Shown: positions 42,853 through 53,755 of the stretch, in pieces
Layout: every line of letters begins with the position of its first letter
How positions within the stretch are numbered: the first letter of the stretch is position 1
Assembly (NCBI RefSeq): GCF_001514235.1
Contig: NZ_KQ948924.1
Coordinates: forward strand, 425,220 to 489,219
DNA length: 64,000 bases
Origin: Streptomyces caeruleatus
Lineage (GTDB): Bacteria; Actinomycetota; Actinomycetes; Streptomycetales; Streptomycetaceae
Reading direction: 5' to 3'
The notes under the pieces: model-generated
What the model was told of the DNA's origin: nothing
What the model saw: the letters and a program-made list of their open reading frames with translations, nothing else
The model's database searches: none
Position numbers and translations under genes: made by a program

Positions 42853-43281
42853 GATGTCTTCGACTGCTCGGCGATAGTGTGGTCACGGGTGGGGACCAGG
42901 GTGCCGTCCACGATCAACACGGTGCCCTTGCGGAACCGCTTTCACTGCTGGAGCGCGAGCGCGGGGCCGAGGTGGTCGACGATGCGGTCAGCGGCCGACT
43001 TCGACACCCCGAACAGCGGTGCCAGCTGCCGCAGTGTGAGGTTGGTACGCCAGTACGCGGCGACCAGCAGGACCCGGTCCTCCAGCGGCAGGCTGCACGG
43101 CCGGCCCTTGTGCACCGGGTCCGCACCTTCGCGCCACAACGCGGTGACGAGCTTGCCGAACTGACGCGGACTCAGCCCGGCGAACGGAGCTATCCAGGAG
43201 GGCTCCGACGCCGTGATCACAGCAACCATGATGTGATCATCTCGTGGTGCTCGTGAGGTGGGGCCCGTGACGCTCCCCTGA

Positions 43282-43788
43282 CTACTCGCCGACGGTTCCG
43301 TCGATCGCTTCGCGCAGCAGGTCAGCGTGGCCGTTGTGGCGTGCGTACTCCTCGATCATGTGGGTGAGGACGTAGCGGAGCGAGATGATCTCGCCACGGA
43401 ATTCGACGGTGTCGTCGAGGGAGTTGAAGGATGAGGCGACAGCGCGGGCACGGGCGCACTCCTCGCGCCAGACCGTGAACGCCTCACCGACGTCGGCGTC
43501 CTCGACATGAAACTCGGCGAACGTGCCGTCGATCTTGCCGGGCCAAGGCATCTTGACGTCCTCGACGTTCATGATCCAGCGGAACCAGCTCCGCTCAACG
43601 GAGGCCACGTGCCGCACCAGGCCCAGGAGCGTGAGCCCCGAGGTCGGGATCGCCTTCTGCTTCAGCTGCTCGCTGGTCAGGCCCGCGCACTTCAGGGCCA
43701 GGGTCGCCCGCTGGTAGTCGAGGAACGAGGTGAGCGACGCACGGTCGTCGGCCACCTTCGAGGGGTAAGTGCGCTCGTCATCGTTCAC
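43282..43788 (-). CDS. DinB/DUF664 mini-circle family protein
   Basis: A 168-residue four-helix protein of the DinB-like superfamily: L-L-G-L-V-R-H-V-A-S-V-E-R-S-W-F at about 55-70, Y-V-L-T-H-M-I-E-E-Y-A-R-H-N-G-H-A-D at about 140-157. The three His residues of these motifs are the usual metal ligands. Members act as thiol-dependent metalloenzymes; many have no known substrate. The family is called mini-circle protein because one member is encoded on the S. coelicolor mini-circle. The ATG at 43788 has GGTGAACGATG near it. It lies between the nested IS elements and the integrase. Confidence 0.85.
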   Translation of the reverse strand: MNDDERTYPSKVADDRASLTSFLDYQRATLALKCAGLTSEQLKQKAIPTSGLTLLGLVRHVASVERSWFRWIMNVEDVKMPWPGKIDGTFAEFHVEDADVGEAFTVWREECARARAVASSFNSLDDTVEFRGEIISLRYVLTHMIEEYARHNGHADLLREAIDGTVGE

Positions 43789-44396
43789 CAGGTGATCATG
43801 GCAACGATCCGCTCTCGCAGGCCACCGCAGGTCCGCAGAGTGGACACCGATGCCCGCCTGCCCGATCGATGCTGAGGCCGGAGATCAATTGCGGGACAAC
43901 CTTTAGCACGCCCCACCGACCACGCTCGGGACCATTCCCTGGGGAGAATCTGGGGAGTATGAGCAGCACTGGGGAGCGGGTGGGGCGAATCGACTGCGTA
44001 AGCGGGCGCGAGCGTGAAAGGCCCAGAAAGACGGATCAGCCAAGGCAAGAGGCGTTCCCAGCAACATCACCGCACCCATGAGGGCCGGGCTCGTCAAGCC
44101 CGCAGTGGGTCCGTGACCTCGGCTTTTTGGTGTGACGGAAGTCCCGTCTACTGCCATCCGACGCGGCGGCAACATAGCCCGGAAACGCCGGTTAGCCAAA
44201 CCGGCGTTTCCAGAGACGATTAATGCACCAACGTCCGCACCCGAGCACAACCACAGATCGAAGCGATGATGAAGGCGCGTCGCCGCTGCCTGCCGAAATT
44301 TCGCCGCGCGTTCTCCGTTCGCGAACTGTGCTGTCCGTCTCTGGACTCTTCCGCAGATCCGTCTAGTGTTCCGTACTCCCCGGAGAACAGCCGCAC
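43789..44396. other. Non-coding region upstream of excisionase gene
   Basis: No gene is supported. The region has lower GC than its surroundings. It contains three tggggag repeats around 43939-43978 and a strong hairpin at 44181-44211. It may contain the origin of excision control or a lost gene of the integrated element. Confidence 0.4.
44181..44211. terminator. Perfect 13-bp hairpin, possible terminator
   Basis: The arms ggaaacgccggtt and aaccggcgtttcc flank a five-base loop, agcca. No T-run follows, so it may act in either direction or have another role such as a protein-binding site. Confidence 0.5.
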
Positions 44397-44726
44397 TTGC
44401 CCAATGAACCAATAGCCGCCATTGCCAACGCCGAACCGCATCGCGAGAAGGAGGCACCAGCGAACCCTGCAGCCGCTCACAATCACGCCGTCTCACCTGA
44501 TATCCAAGCGCTTCTCCTCACCAGCGCCTGGTATTCAACCAGTGACCTCGCTGCCTGCCTGAGAGTCGACGCCTCTACCCTGCGCCGCTGGCGCACCACC
44601 CAGCCACCCCAGGGGCCACCGTTCGTCACGGTCTCGGAACGCGTCGTCATGTACAGCGCCCTTGACGTCGAGGAATGGCTGCGCCACCGACGTACCGTCC
44701 CGAGCAAGGGACTTAATGGCCGATAA
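44397..44726 (+). CDS. Excisionase-like helix-turn-helix protein
   Basis: A 109-residue protein with a MerR/AlpA-type HTH (about 46-100): Y-S-T-S-D-L-A-A-C-L-R-V-D-A-S-T-L-R-R-W and Y-S-A-L-D-V-E-E-W-L. Such small proteins direct integrase toward excision or regulate it. The TTG at 44397 has GGAGAA about 10 bases ahead; no ATG exists before the HTH. It overlaps the integrase start (44716), a typical xis-int arrangement. Confidence 0.75.
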   Translation: MPNEPIAAIANAEPHREKEAPANPAAAHNHAVSPDIQALLLTSAWYSTSDLAACLRVDASTLRRWRTTQPPQGPPFVTVSERVVMYSALDVEEWLRHRRTVPSKGLNGR

Positions 44727-45934
44727 GATCAACATTCCTGTCGGTGTCCGACTCTCGACCGATATCGAGTACCGTCCTGACCGCCCCACTCCGTATCGGG
44801 CGCGTGTGCGGTGGACCGATCCGACCAGCAAGCGCCGCCAGTCACTGTCCGAGGGAAAGGACAGCGAAGAAGAGGCTCAGGAATGGCTCCAGACCATCAT
44901 CGAGGCCGCACAGGCCGGCCTGAGCCCGTCGCTGGCCACCATGAAGCTCGCCGAATACGGCGAAGCGAACATGGCACTCGCCCTGCGCGGCCTGGAGTTG
45001 AAAACGCTGGACCCCTACCTGGCGGGGTGGCGGATGCGCGTGGTCCCCGCCCTGGGCCACCTCGCGGTGCGGATGATCACCAATGGTGTCGTCGACCGCA
45101 CCGTGCAGAACTGGATCGCCGACGAGCACAGCCGCTCCACGGTGAAGAACACCATCGCCGTCCTGGTCCGCGTCATGGAGCAGGCAGTCCGTGACGGCAT
45201 CATCAAGGTCAACCCCGCCCGGGTGACCGGCTGGCAGAAGCTCTACAAGCAGGCCGAGGACGAACTCCTCGACCCACGAGCGCTGGCCCTGCCCGACTGG
45301 GAGACCCTCGTCGTCCTGGCCAATGCGCTCGTTACTGCCTCCCACGACCAGTACCGCGGCTGGGGAGACGTGGTCGTCTTCGCCGCGTGCACCGCCGCAC
45401 GGATCGGCGAGGTCTCAGGCTGCCGTGTCGGGGACATCGACACCACCCAGTGGATCTGGACCGTGCGGCGCCAGACCACTCCCGCACCCGGCGGGCTGAC
45501 CGACAAGGGCACCAAGGGCAAGCGGGCCCGCAAAGTCCCCATCGTCGAGGAGATCCGTCCCCTCGTCGCCCAGCGCGTCCTGTCCGCCGGCCCGAATCCC
45601 GATGCCCCGCCTGTTCACCGGCCCGCGCGGCGGACGCATCTCCACCGCCGTCCTACGCGACGCCACACACTGGGACGACGTGGTCACCAACCTCGGCTAC
45701 GAGCACCTACGCCGCCACGACCTCCGGCACACCGGACTGACCTGGTTCGCCGACGCCGGAGTCCAGGTACACGTCCTGCGACGCATCGCCGGCCACGGCT
45801 CCCTGACCACCACCCAGCGCTACCTGCACCCGGACGTACACAAGATCACGGCCGCCGGGGCGGCGCTCTCCGCACACCTCAGCGTGCTCCGCGCACCACG
45901 CTCGCTGCCGAGCCCGATCGTCGTGACCCGCTGA
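44716..45934 (+). pseudogene. int: Tyrosine-type site-specific integrase, frameshifted
   Basis: From ATG 44716 the reading gives an AP2-like arm-binding domain, a SAM-like core-binding domain and the start of the catalytic domain with the first active Arg in A-A-R-I-G-E-V-S-G. At 45605-45608 a run of four C's, where three restore the frame, ends similarity. The other frame continues R-L-F-T-G-P-R-G-G, then H-D-L-R-H-T (His-x2-Arg), A-G-H-G-S and Q-R-Y-L-H with the nucleophilic Tyr, to the stop at 45934. All catalytic residues exist but in two frames, so the integrase is broken (or the extra C is a sequencing error). It lies next to tRNA-Pro, the probable attachment site. Confidence 0.85.
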
Positions 45935-45980
45935 CCTGGGTCAAGGGCGCCGGTCCCCAACTGGTCCCCAGGAATGATCA

Positions 45981-46014
45981 AGGGCCGGTTTCGGACACCT
46001 CCGAAACCGGCCCT
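45981..46014. terminator. Strong hairpin terminator between integrase and tRNA
   Basis: A perfect 15-base inverted repeat, agggccggtttcgga...tccgaaaccggccct, with a four-base loop cacc. It is placed to end transcription from the integrase and from the convergent tRNA. Confidence 0.75.
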
Positions 46015-46034
46015 GACCTGCGACTGTCTCCAGT

Positions 46035-46107
<73 letters not shown>

Positions 46108-46203
46108 ATGCGACTCACGCGGTGAACCGCGTGATCACGCGAAGAGCACTTTACCTCACGGCGACGACCGCTCCGAGGGGGGCGTCCGGCGAGGGACGGG
46201 GCG

Positions 46204-46740
46204 ATGGACAATCGGTGTATGGGCAACGCATCGTCAGGACGGCAGACCGACGCACGGGACCGCGACAGCGAGGGGCGGGCGCGCAACGCGCGACCCCGGG
46301 ACGGCCTCGGGCGCCCGTTGCCGTACGGCGCGGACGGCGTCGACCGCCAGCCCGAGGGCGTCCTGCGCACCCCGGAGCAGAGCGTCACCGAGGCGCAGGA
46401 GCTGCTGGACGCGGGGAAGCCGTTCCACGCTCACGAGGTCTTCGAGGACGCCTGGAAGTCGGGGCCGGAGCGGGAGCGGGCGCTGTGGCGCGGGCTGGCC
46501 CAGCTCGCGGTGGGCCTCACGCACTCGGCCCGGGGCAATGTGACGGGTGGGGCGAGGCTGCTGCGGCGGGGTGCCGGGGCCGTGGAGGAGTGGGCGTCCG
46601 GTGCCGGGGCGTCACGGCCGTACGGGATGGATGTCGCGGGGCTGGTCGGATGGGCGCGAGAGCTGGCCGGGGTCGTGGAGGAGAGCGGCGAGGCCGTGGA
46701 CGCGCGGGGGTCGGCGCCCAGGCTGCGCGGAGGAGCCTAG
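46204..46740 (+). CDS. DUF309 family protein
   Basis: A 178-residue protein with the DUF309 core: H-A-H-E-V-F-E-D-A-W near residue 75 and W-R-G-L-A-Q-L-A-V-G at about 98, on helical hairpins. The first 50 residues are charged and probably disordered. The His/Glu of the core are highly conserved but no reaction is known for the family. The ATG at 46204 has GAGGGACGGGG upstream; ATG 46219 is an alternative. Its neighbours give no clear functional hint. Confidence 0.8.
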   Translation: MDNRCMGNASSGRQTDARDRDSEGRARNARPRDGLGRPLPYGADGVDRQPEGVLRTPEQSVTEAQELLDAGKPFHAHEVFEDAWKSGPERERALWRGLAQLAVGLTHSARGNVTGGARLLRRGAGAVEEWASGAGASRPYGMDVAGLVGWARELAGVVEESGEAVDARGSAPRLRGGA

Positions 46741-46869
46741 GCCCTCGTAGCGGAGCCGCTTGGGTCTTTGGCCGGTGCGGCGAGGCTGCGTGCCGGGCGC
46801 CGCGGGTGCTGTGCGGGACTTCAAAACACCCCCTAGGGCGTTGTCAGTGGCGTGGGGCAGACTCGGGGC

Positions 46870-47643
46870 GTGCGAAAGATTCATGTCGTCGGGATCGGGG
46901 CGGGCGACCCCGAGCAGCTGACTCTCCAGGCGGTCGGGGCGCTGCGGAGTACGGACGTGTTCTTCGTCCTCGACAAGGGCGAGGTGAAGTCGGACCTCAC
47001 GCGGCTGCGCCGGGACATGCTGGACACGCATCTGCCGCAGGGGTCGTACCGGGTCGTCGAGGCACGGGATCCCGAGCGGGACCGGTCGGCCGGGGGTGGG
47101 GCGTACGCGGGTGCCGTGGCGGACTGGCGCAGTGCGCGGGCCGGGATCTACGAGCGGCTGATCGCCGAGGAGCTGGGCGAGGACGAGACCGGCGCGTTCC
47201 TGGTGTGGGGCGATCCGGCGTTGTACGACAGCACGCTCGGGATCCTGGAGGAGGTCCTGGACCGGGGGGCGGTGGCGTTCGAGTACGACGTCGTGCCCGG
47301 CATCAGCAGCGTCTCCGCGCTGGCCGCCCGGCATCGGACGGGGCTCAACCGGGTCGCGCGGCCCGTGCAGATCACCACCGGGCGGCGACTGGCCGAGGGG
47401 TTCCCGGACGGGGTGGACGACGTCGTCGTGATGCTCGACGCCCAGCAGACCTTCCGGCGGTACGCCGACCAGGACGTCGACATCTACTGGGGCGCCTACG
47501 TCGGCACTCCGGACGAGATCCTCGTCTCGGGCCCGATCGCCGAGGCCGCGCCCCGTATCGAGCGGCTGCGCGCCGAGGCCCGGGAGCGCAAGGGCTGGAT
47601 CATGGACACGTATCTGCTGCGGCGGAATCCGAGGGACCGGTGA
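46870..47643 (+). CDS. cobF: Precorrin-6A synthase (deacetylating), CobF
   Basis: A 257-residue SAM-dependent methyltransferase of the CobF type. Motifs: V-V-G-I-G-A-G-D-P-E-Q-L near the start, L-V-W-G-D-P-A-L-Y-D-S-T, V-V-P-G-I-S-S-V and a C-terminal segment R-K-G-W-I-M-D-T. It adds the C-1 methyl group and releases acetate in aerobic cobalamin biosynthesis. The GTG at 46870 has a GGGGC-rich leader and begins directly at the beta strand; an earlier GTG at 46852 lacks a ribosome site. It stands alone, away from other cob genes, as often seen in Streptomyces. Confidence 0.92.
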   Translation: MRKIHVVGIGAGDPEQLTLQAVGALRSTDVFFVLDKGEVKSDLTRLRRDMLDTHLPQGSYRVVEARDPERDRSAGGGAYAGAVADWRSARAGIYERLIAEELGEDETGAFLVWGDPALYDSTLGILEEVLDRGAVAFEYDVVPGISSVSALAARHRTGLNRVARPVQITTGRRLAEGFPDGVDDVVVMLDAQQTFRRYADQDVDIYWGAYVGTPDEILVSGPIAEAAPRIERLRAEARERKGWIMDTYLLRRNPRDR

Positions 47644-47807
47644 TGCCGAAGGGCCGGTAGGGCGAGAGGCCGTTGAGGCGAGGGGTGGTACGGCGAGGGC
47701 CGGTACGGCCAGGGCGGTACGGCGTAACCCGGTCGTACGCGGCCGTACGACACCCGGCCGGACCGTTCCCGCATGCGGCACCGGCCCGCCGCTGTGATCG
47801 TGGCCCC

Positions 47808-49889
47808 GTGACGCTCGCCGAGGAATCCGTCCCGTCCGCCGCCTCCCAGCCGCCCGTCCTGGACCGGCGTCGGCGCAATGTCGTCTTCGTGACGATCATG
47901 CTGGGGATGCTGCTCGCGGCCCTCGACCAGACGATCGTGGGTACGGCGCTGCCGACGATCGTGTCGGACCTGGGCGGTGCCGAGCACATGTCGTGGGTGG
48001 TGACGTCCTATCTGCTGGCGGAGACCGTGGCGACGGTCCTGGTCGGCAAGTTCGGCGACATGTTCGGCCGCAAGGTGGTCTTCCAGGTCTCCGCGATCGT
48101 GTTCATCACGGGTTCGTTCCTGTGCGGTCTGGCCTCCAACATGACGCTGCTGATCCTCTGGCGGGCGATGCAGGGCGTGGGCGCCGGCGGTCTGATGGTG
48201 ACGGCGATGGCGTTGATCGCGGACGTCATCCCGCTCCGCGAACGCGGCAAGTACCAGGGCGCGATCGGCGCGGTGTTCGGCGTGGCGACGGTGATCGGGC
48301 CGCTGCTCGGCGGCCTGTTCACCGACCACCTCACCTGGCGCTGGGCGTTCTACGTCAACGTCCCGATCGCGATCCTGGTGGTCGTCGCGGCCGCCCGGAC
48401 CATCCCGGTCGTGAAGTCGGCGGCCCGGCCGGTCATCGACTACCTGGGCATCGCGCTCGTCGCGGTCGGCGCCAGCGCGCTGATCCTGGCGACGAGTTGG
48501 GGCGGCAACGAGTACGCCTGGGGCTCCGGCGTCGTCATCGGGCTCTTCGTCGGCGGCGCGGTGGCGCTGGGCCTGTTCTGCTGGGCGGAGACACGGGCGC
48601 GGGAACCCATGCTGCCGATGCGGCTGTTCGCCAACCCCGTCTTCGCGGTCTGCTCCGTCCTCAGCTTCATCGTCGGCTTCGCCATGCTCGGCGCGATGAC
48701 GTATCTGCCGACCTATCTCCAGTACGTCGACGGCGACTCGGCCACGCTCTCCGGGGTGCGGACGCTGCCGATGGTGGCGGGGCTGCTTATCGCGTCGGTG
48801 TTCAGCGGCAACGTGGTCAGCAAGACCGGCAAGTACCGGATCTTCCCGATCGTCGGCTCCCTGGTGATGGCGGTCGGGCTGTATCTGATGTCCCTGATGG
48901 GGCCGTCGTCCGGGTCCGGTCTCGAGTCGCTGTACATGTTCGTGCTCGGCACCGGCATTGGCCTGTGCATGCAGGTCCTGACGATCGCCGTGCAGAACAC
49001 CGTCGACTACGCCGACCTCGGCACGGCGACCTCCGGCGTCACGTTCTTCCGTACGCTGGGCAGTTCGTTCGGTACGGCTGTCTTCGGCACGATCTACACG
49101 AACACGCTCACCCCCCGGCTCGCGGACGGCGTGGCGGCGGCCGCGCGAACGGACACCGGTCTGGACCCGGCCGCGCTCACCCGGGCGGCGACCAACCCGG
49201 AGGGGCTGCACCGGCTGCCGCCCGAGGCGGCCGCACCGATCGTCGAGGCGTACACCGACACGCTCCAGACCGTCTTCCTGTGGACGGTCCCGGTCGCGGC
49301 CGTCGGCTTCGTGGTCGCCCTGTTCCTCAAGCAGGTCCCGCTGCGCGACAGTGCGCGTATGGCGTCCACCGACATGGGTGACGGCTTCGCGTCGCCGCAC
49401 GACGCCAACGCGCAGCGGGTGCTGGAGGCGTCCGTCGGCAAGATCATCGGCAGTGCGAGTCCCGAGACGGGACGGCGGATCATCGCGGACTCGGACACCC
49501 GACTCGACGTGGCGGGCGCCTGGGCGGTGATGCAGGTCGAGCTGCTGACCCGCCTGGTCGGCCACGCGAGCCTCGGTCTGATCGCGGCCCGGCGGCACAT
49601 GCCGCCGGAGGTGCTGCTGCCGGTCTTCGACCGGATGGCCGCCGAGGGTTTTCTGACCCGCGACGGGTCGCTCCTCTCCCACACCGCGGCGGGCACCCGC
49701 GAGGCCCAGGTCATCGGCAAGGCGTGGGCCACCTGGCTGGAGCGACAGGTCCACGACGACATCGGCCGCCCGCCGGGCACCGACCTGCGCGCCGCCGTCC
49801 ACACCATCGCCAAGCGTCTCCTAATCGAGGACCTGAGCAACGGGCTGCCGGAACACGGGAAGGCGCCGGCGCTCAGCGAGCCGCGCTGA
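47808..49889 (+). CDS. DHA2-family MFS drug exporter with C-terminal cytosolic extension
   Basis: A 693-residue transporter with 14 predicted membrane helices over the first 510 residues and the motifs [13 protein letters not shown] (helix 1), [10 protein letters not shown] (loop 2-3, motif A) and [11 protein letters not shown] (helix 4). It should expel drugs or other hydrophobic compounds using the proton gradient. The last 170 residues form a soluble tail with winged-helix-like spacing (L-T-R-L-V-G-H-A-S and [14 protein letters not shown]); such tails are common in streptomycete members. The GTG at 47808 is chosen because similarity begins there. Confidence 0.9.
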   Translation: MTLAEESVPSAASQPPVLDRRRRNVVFVTIMLGMLLAALDQTIVGTALPTIVSDLGGAEHMSWVVTSYLLAETVATVLVGKFGDMFGRKVVFQVSAIVFITGSFLCGLASNMTLLILWRAMQGVGAGGLMVTAMALIADVIPLRERGKYQGAIGAVFGVATVIGPLLGGLFTDHLTWRWAFYVNVPIAILVVVAAARTIPVVKSAARPVIDYLGIALVAVGASALILATSWGGNEYAWGSGVVIGLFVGGAVALGLFCWAETRAREPMLPMRLFANPVFAVCSVLSFIVGFAMLGAMTYLPTYLQYVDGDSATLSGVRTLPMVAGLLIASVFSGNVVSKTGKYRIFPIVGSLVMAVGLYLMSLMGPSSGSGLESLYMFVLGTGIGLCMQVLTIAVQNTVDYADLGTATSGVTFFRTLGSSFGTAVFGTIYTNTLTPRLADGVAAAARTDTGLDPAALTRAATNPEGLHRLPPEAAAPIVEAYTDTLQTVFLWTVPVAAVGFVVALFLKQVPLRDSARMASTDMGDGFASPHDANAQRVLEASVGKIIGSASPETGRRIIADSDTRLDVAGAWAVMQVELLTRLVGHASLGLIAARRHMPPEVLLPVFDRMAAEGFLTRDGSLLSHTAAGTREAQVIGKAWATWLERQVHDDIGRPPGTDLRAAVHTIAKRLLIEDLSNGLPEHGKAPALSEPR

Positions 49890-50023
49890 GGCAACGGCTC
49901 CGGACTGCGGCCCGCGAACACTATGAACACAACGATCAGATCGTGGTTCCTCACCCCGTCCCTCCCTAGCATCACGGCGCACGGCTCGACGACGCGCCGA
50001 CGAGAGGGACGAGGAGCAGCGTC

Positions 50024-51490
50024 TTGGACTGGACGAGAACCCCCACACTCATCCGCAGGTCTCTCCCCTCGGCCGCACGGCGGCGTACGACGCTCACCGC
50101 CGTCCTTGCCGGAGCCCTCGCCGTCGGTTTCCTCGTCGGCGCGTCGAACGCCCGCGGGGAGACGGCCGCACCGGCGCGCGCCGGATGCCCCACCGACCTT
50201 GCGGGCAAGGCGACTTGCTACACCGGCCGCGACACCGACGGCGCCTACTACGCGATAGCCGTGCCCGCCGACTGGAACGGCTCCCTCGTCGTGCACGCCC
50301 ACGGCGGCCCCGACCTCGGCGCCGAGTCCGACCCCGCCCGCAGCCTCGACGATCTGGGCCGCTGGTCGGTGATGGTGAAGGAGGGCTACGCCTGGGCGGG
50401 TTCCTCGTACCGTCGCGGCGGCTACGGGACGCGGATGGCGGCGGCGGACACGGAGAGCGTGCGCCGGCTGTTCGTCGAGGAGTTCGGCGAGCCGCGGCGG
50501 ACGTATGTACACGGTCAGTCGTGGGGCGGGAACGTCGCCGCGAAGGTCGTGGAGACGTATGGCCGGCAGAAGGGGGCCTACGACGGGGCGCTGCTCACCA
50601 ACGGGGTCCTCGGCGGTGGCTCGCGGGGCTACGACTACCGCGTCGACCTGCGCGTCGTCTACCAGTACTACTGCGGCAACCACCCCCGCCCGACCGAGCC
50701 GCGGTACCCGTTGTGGCAGGGCCTGCGGGCCGGCTCGACCATGACGTCGGCCGGACTGCGCGCCCGGCTGCAGGAGTGCACGGGCTACGCGTCGGCGCCG
50801 CGGGAGCGGACCGCGCTCCAGCAGCGCAACCTGGCCGACATCCTGGCGGTCACGCGGCTCCCGGAGCGCACGCTGGAGTCGCATCTGCGGTTCGCGACGT
50901 TCACGTTCCGGGACATCGTGCACGACCGCCTCGGCGGCCGGAACCCGTTCGGCAACCAGGGTGTCCGCTACTCCGGGTCCCATGACGACGAGGCGCTCAA
51001 CGCCGGCGTCGAGCGTTTCGCCGCCGACCCCACTGCCGTACGTGATCTGTCCTACGACAGCGATCTCACCGGCAAGGTCTCGATCCCGGTGCTGACCCTG
51101 CACGCCATCGACGACCCGACGGCGTTCGTGGAGCACGAGGCGGCCTACCGGGAGACGGTGCGCGGGGCTCGGCGGGACGGGCACCTGGTGCAGACGTTCA
51201 CGCGGGAGAGCGAGCACAGTGAGCTGAGCGACGCCGAGTACGCCGCCTCTGTCGCGGCCCTGGACTCGTGGGTGCGCAAGGGCAGGAAGCCGACGGCCGG
51301 GTCGGTCGCGGCCTCGTGCGGGGCGTTCGACCGCACGTACGGCACCGGCTGCTTCTACGACCCGGAGTTCCGTCCGGCGCCGTATGCCTCGCGTGTCGAG
51401 CCGCGTCCGGGCGGGCTGCGGTGGCCCGCGATGACGGCGGCTCAGGAACGGGCGTGGAGCAGGATCGACGGGGTCGGGATCGCGCCCTGA
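50024..51490 (+). CDS. Secreted alpha/beta hydrolase
   Basis: A 488-residue exported hydrolase. The N-terminus has basic residues and a hydrophobic stretch (about 24-42, T-T-L-T-A-V-L-A-G-A-L), with probable cleavage after A-R-G-E-T-A-A. The nucleophile elbow is G-Q-S-W-G-G, an acid is likely in H-A-I-D-D-P-T, and His in E-S-E-H-S-E-L. Cys pairs (C-P-T-D-L, A-T-C-Y-T-G, C-G-N, E-C-T-G-Y, S-C-G, G-C-F-Y) suggest disulphides outside the cell. The TTG at 50024 has GAGGAGCAG upstream. Substrate is unknown; esterase or peptidase are both possible. Confidence 0.82.
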   Translation: MDWTRTPTLIRRSLPSAARRRTTLTAVLAGALAVGFLVGASNARGETAAPARAGCPTDLAGKATCYTGRDTDGAYYAIAVPADWNGSLVVHAHGGPDLGAESDPARSLDDLGRWSVMVKEGYAWAGSSYRRGGYGTRMAAADTESVRRLFVEEFGEPRRTYVHGQSWGGNVAAKVVETYGRQKGAYDGALLTNGVLGGGSRGYDYRVDLRVVYQYYCGNHPRPTEPRYPLWQGLRAGSTMTSAGLRARLQECTGYASAPRERTALQQRNLADILAVTRLPERTLESHLRFATFTFRDIVHDRLGGRNPFGNQGVRYSGSHDDEALNAGVERFAADPTAVRDLSYDSDLTGKVSIPVLTLHAIDDPTAFVEHEAAYRETVRGARRDGHLVQTFTRESEHSELSDAEYAASVAALDSWVRKGRKPTAGSVAASCGAFDRTYGTGCFYDPEFRPAPYASRVEPRPGGLRWPAMTAAQERAWSRIDGVGIAP

Positions 51491-51566
51491 GGGATGCGGG
51501 GCCGATCGACCGCGTCGGCCGCGTTCTTCGAGGCGGCGCCGGCCGGCTGCGCCGGAATCGAGCGAG

Positions 51567-52340
51567 TCAGCGCAGGAGTAGCTGGAGGCCGCCGACGACC
51601 GTCGCCGCGATGACCAACTGCTCGAACAACCGCTGGTTGATTCGGTTCACAGCCCATTTGCCGAGCAACGCACCGGGCACGACGAACAGCACGAGCGCGG
51701 CGTCGAGCAGCAGCGAGGAGCCGTCGATCAGGCCGAGCCCGGCGCTGAAGGGCACCTTGGAGACGTTGACGATCAGGAAGAAGAAGGCGGAGGTCCCCAG
51801 GAAGCCGAGCTTGCGGAAGCCGGCCGACAGCAGGTACATCGACATCACGGGGCCGCCGGCGTTGGCGACCATGGTGGTGAAGCCGCCGAGCACGCCGTAC
51901 GAGCGGGCCTTGACCCGCCCGGCCCTGCTGGTCACCGAGTCCGGCTCCGCCTCCTGCTCGGCCGTGCGGCGGCGCCACACCGTCACGCCCGCCATCAGCA
52001 GCAGGATCGCGCCGATCGAGGTCCGTACGATCCCGTCGTCGGCCCACATCAGGAACAGCGTGCCGAAGACGACGCCGGCCGCGACCGCGGGGAACAGCCG
52101 CCACAGGGTGGGCCAGTGCGCGTGCCGACGGTAGGTGAGGACGGCGAGGACGTCCCCCGCGATCAGGATCGGCAGCAGCACTCCGGTGGAGGCGCGGGCG
52201 GGCAGCACGGCGGCGAAGATCGCGAGGCTGACCGTGTTGGCGCCGCTCACGGCCGTCTTGGAGAAGCCGACGAGCAGGGCCGCGAAGGCGAGCGCCGCGA
52301 ACTCCCCACCGGTGATGTGCCAGAGAGTCATCGTGTCCAT
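51567..52340 (-). CDS. TauE/SafE family sulfite-type exporter
   Basis: A 257-residue inner-membrane protein with about eight hydrophobic segments and the family pattern V-G-F-S-K-T-A-V-S-G, G-V-L-L-P-I-L-I-A-G-D and G-F-T-T-M-V-A-N-A-G-G-P-V-M. Family members export sulfite, sulfoacetate or related anions. The ATG at 52340 lacks a clear ribosome site; ATG 52331 is an alternative. Confidence 0.88.
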   Translation of the reverse strand: MDTMTLWHITGGEFAALAFAALLVGFSKTAVSGANTVSLAIFAAVLPARASTGVLLPILIAGDVLAVLTYRRHAHWPTLWRLFPAVAAGVVFGTLFLMWADDGIVRTSIGAILLLMAGVTVWRRRTAEQEAEPDSVTSRAGRVKARSYGVLGGFTTMVANAGGPVMSMYLLSAGFRKLGFLGTSAFFFLIVNVSKVPFSAGLGLIDGSSLLLDAALVLFVVPGALLGKWAVNRINQRLFEQLVIAATVVGGLQLLLR

Positions 52341-52418
52341 GCGGAGACCGATGCTATGCGCACCTAACCGGGGCCGTAAGGAGCGTCTCGCCAGTTGGGA
52401 GATTGCTCCGCCGGATCG

Positions 52419-53606
<1,188 letters not shown>

Positions 53607-53654
53607 GACAGGACTCCTGACCGGACCGTACGGATCGGCACCGTGCCGACACCG

Positions 53655-53678
53655 AATTAATTAGCACCGCTAGTTTTG
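53655..53678. promoter_or_regulatory. AT-rich promoter/operator of the thiolase gene
   Basis: An unusual AT-rich block in a very GC-rich region holds the dyad TAGC-ACC-GCTA (53662-53672) flanked by A/T residues. It lies 49-72 bases upstream of the thiolase start. It has the look of a TetR/FadR-type operator overlapping a promoter; the binding protein is not known. Confidence 0.5.
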
Positions 53679-53755
53679 GACTATAGACCGACCCGCCGCG
53701 CCCTGGGAAGATCCCCGGGAACCTTCACCGACGCAGCCGGAGGGGGCGAGGAGAC

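Larger units (their letters stand above)
41188..42857 (+). mobile_element. IS110-family insertion sequence, 1670 bp, nested in the IS5-family gene
   Basis: Boundaries follow from the interrupted IS5 reading frame: removing 41188-42857 restores an uninterrupted S-K-N-Y-R-Y-S-T. A CT dinucleotide begins the element (41188-41189) and begins the right flank (42858-42859), matching the CT core used by IS110-type recombinases. There is a 395-base non-coding left end and only 5 bases between the transposase stop and the right boundary. No terminal inverted repeats or target duplication are seen, as normal for IS110. The long left end is where the bridge RNA is encoded in the IS110 group. Confidence 0.82.
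40904..43229 (-). pseudogene. IS5-family (IS112-like) transposase split by an IS110-family insertion
   Basis: The N-terminal half (42858-43229) starts with M-V-A-V-I-T-A-S-E-P-S-W and contains a helix-turn-helix, F-G-V-S-K-S-A-A-D-R-I-V-D-H-L-G, and V-L-I-V-D-G-T-L-V-P-T-R-D-H-T-I-A-E-Q-S-K. A TGA interrupts it at 42942-42944. The C-terminal part (40904-41187) continues in frame with N-Y-R-Y-S-T-N-H-Q-V-V and holds the DDE metal-site segment I-P-D-G-G-Y-R-G-T. Similarity ends after R-V-E-H-A, so the 3' end is lost. The gene is thus dead three times over: stop, insertion and truncation. Confidence 0.85.

Noticed and set aside
43903..44496. 197-codon minus frame upstream of the excisionase
   Set aside because: No homology pattern; contains both arms of the hairpin at 44181-44211, and codon use is unlike the neighbours.
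47496..49802. 768-codon antisense frame over the MFS exporter
   Set aside because: Asp/Arg/His-rich shadow; no domain and no ribosome site.
49094..51217. Long minus frame spanning MFS and hydrolase genes
   Set aside because: Overlaps two well-supported genes and has no family features.
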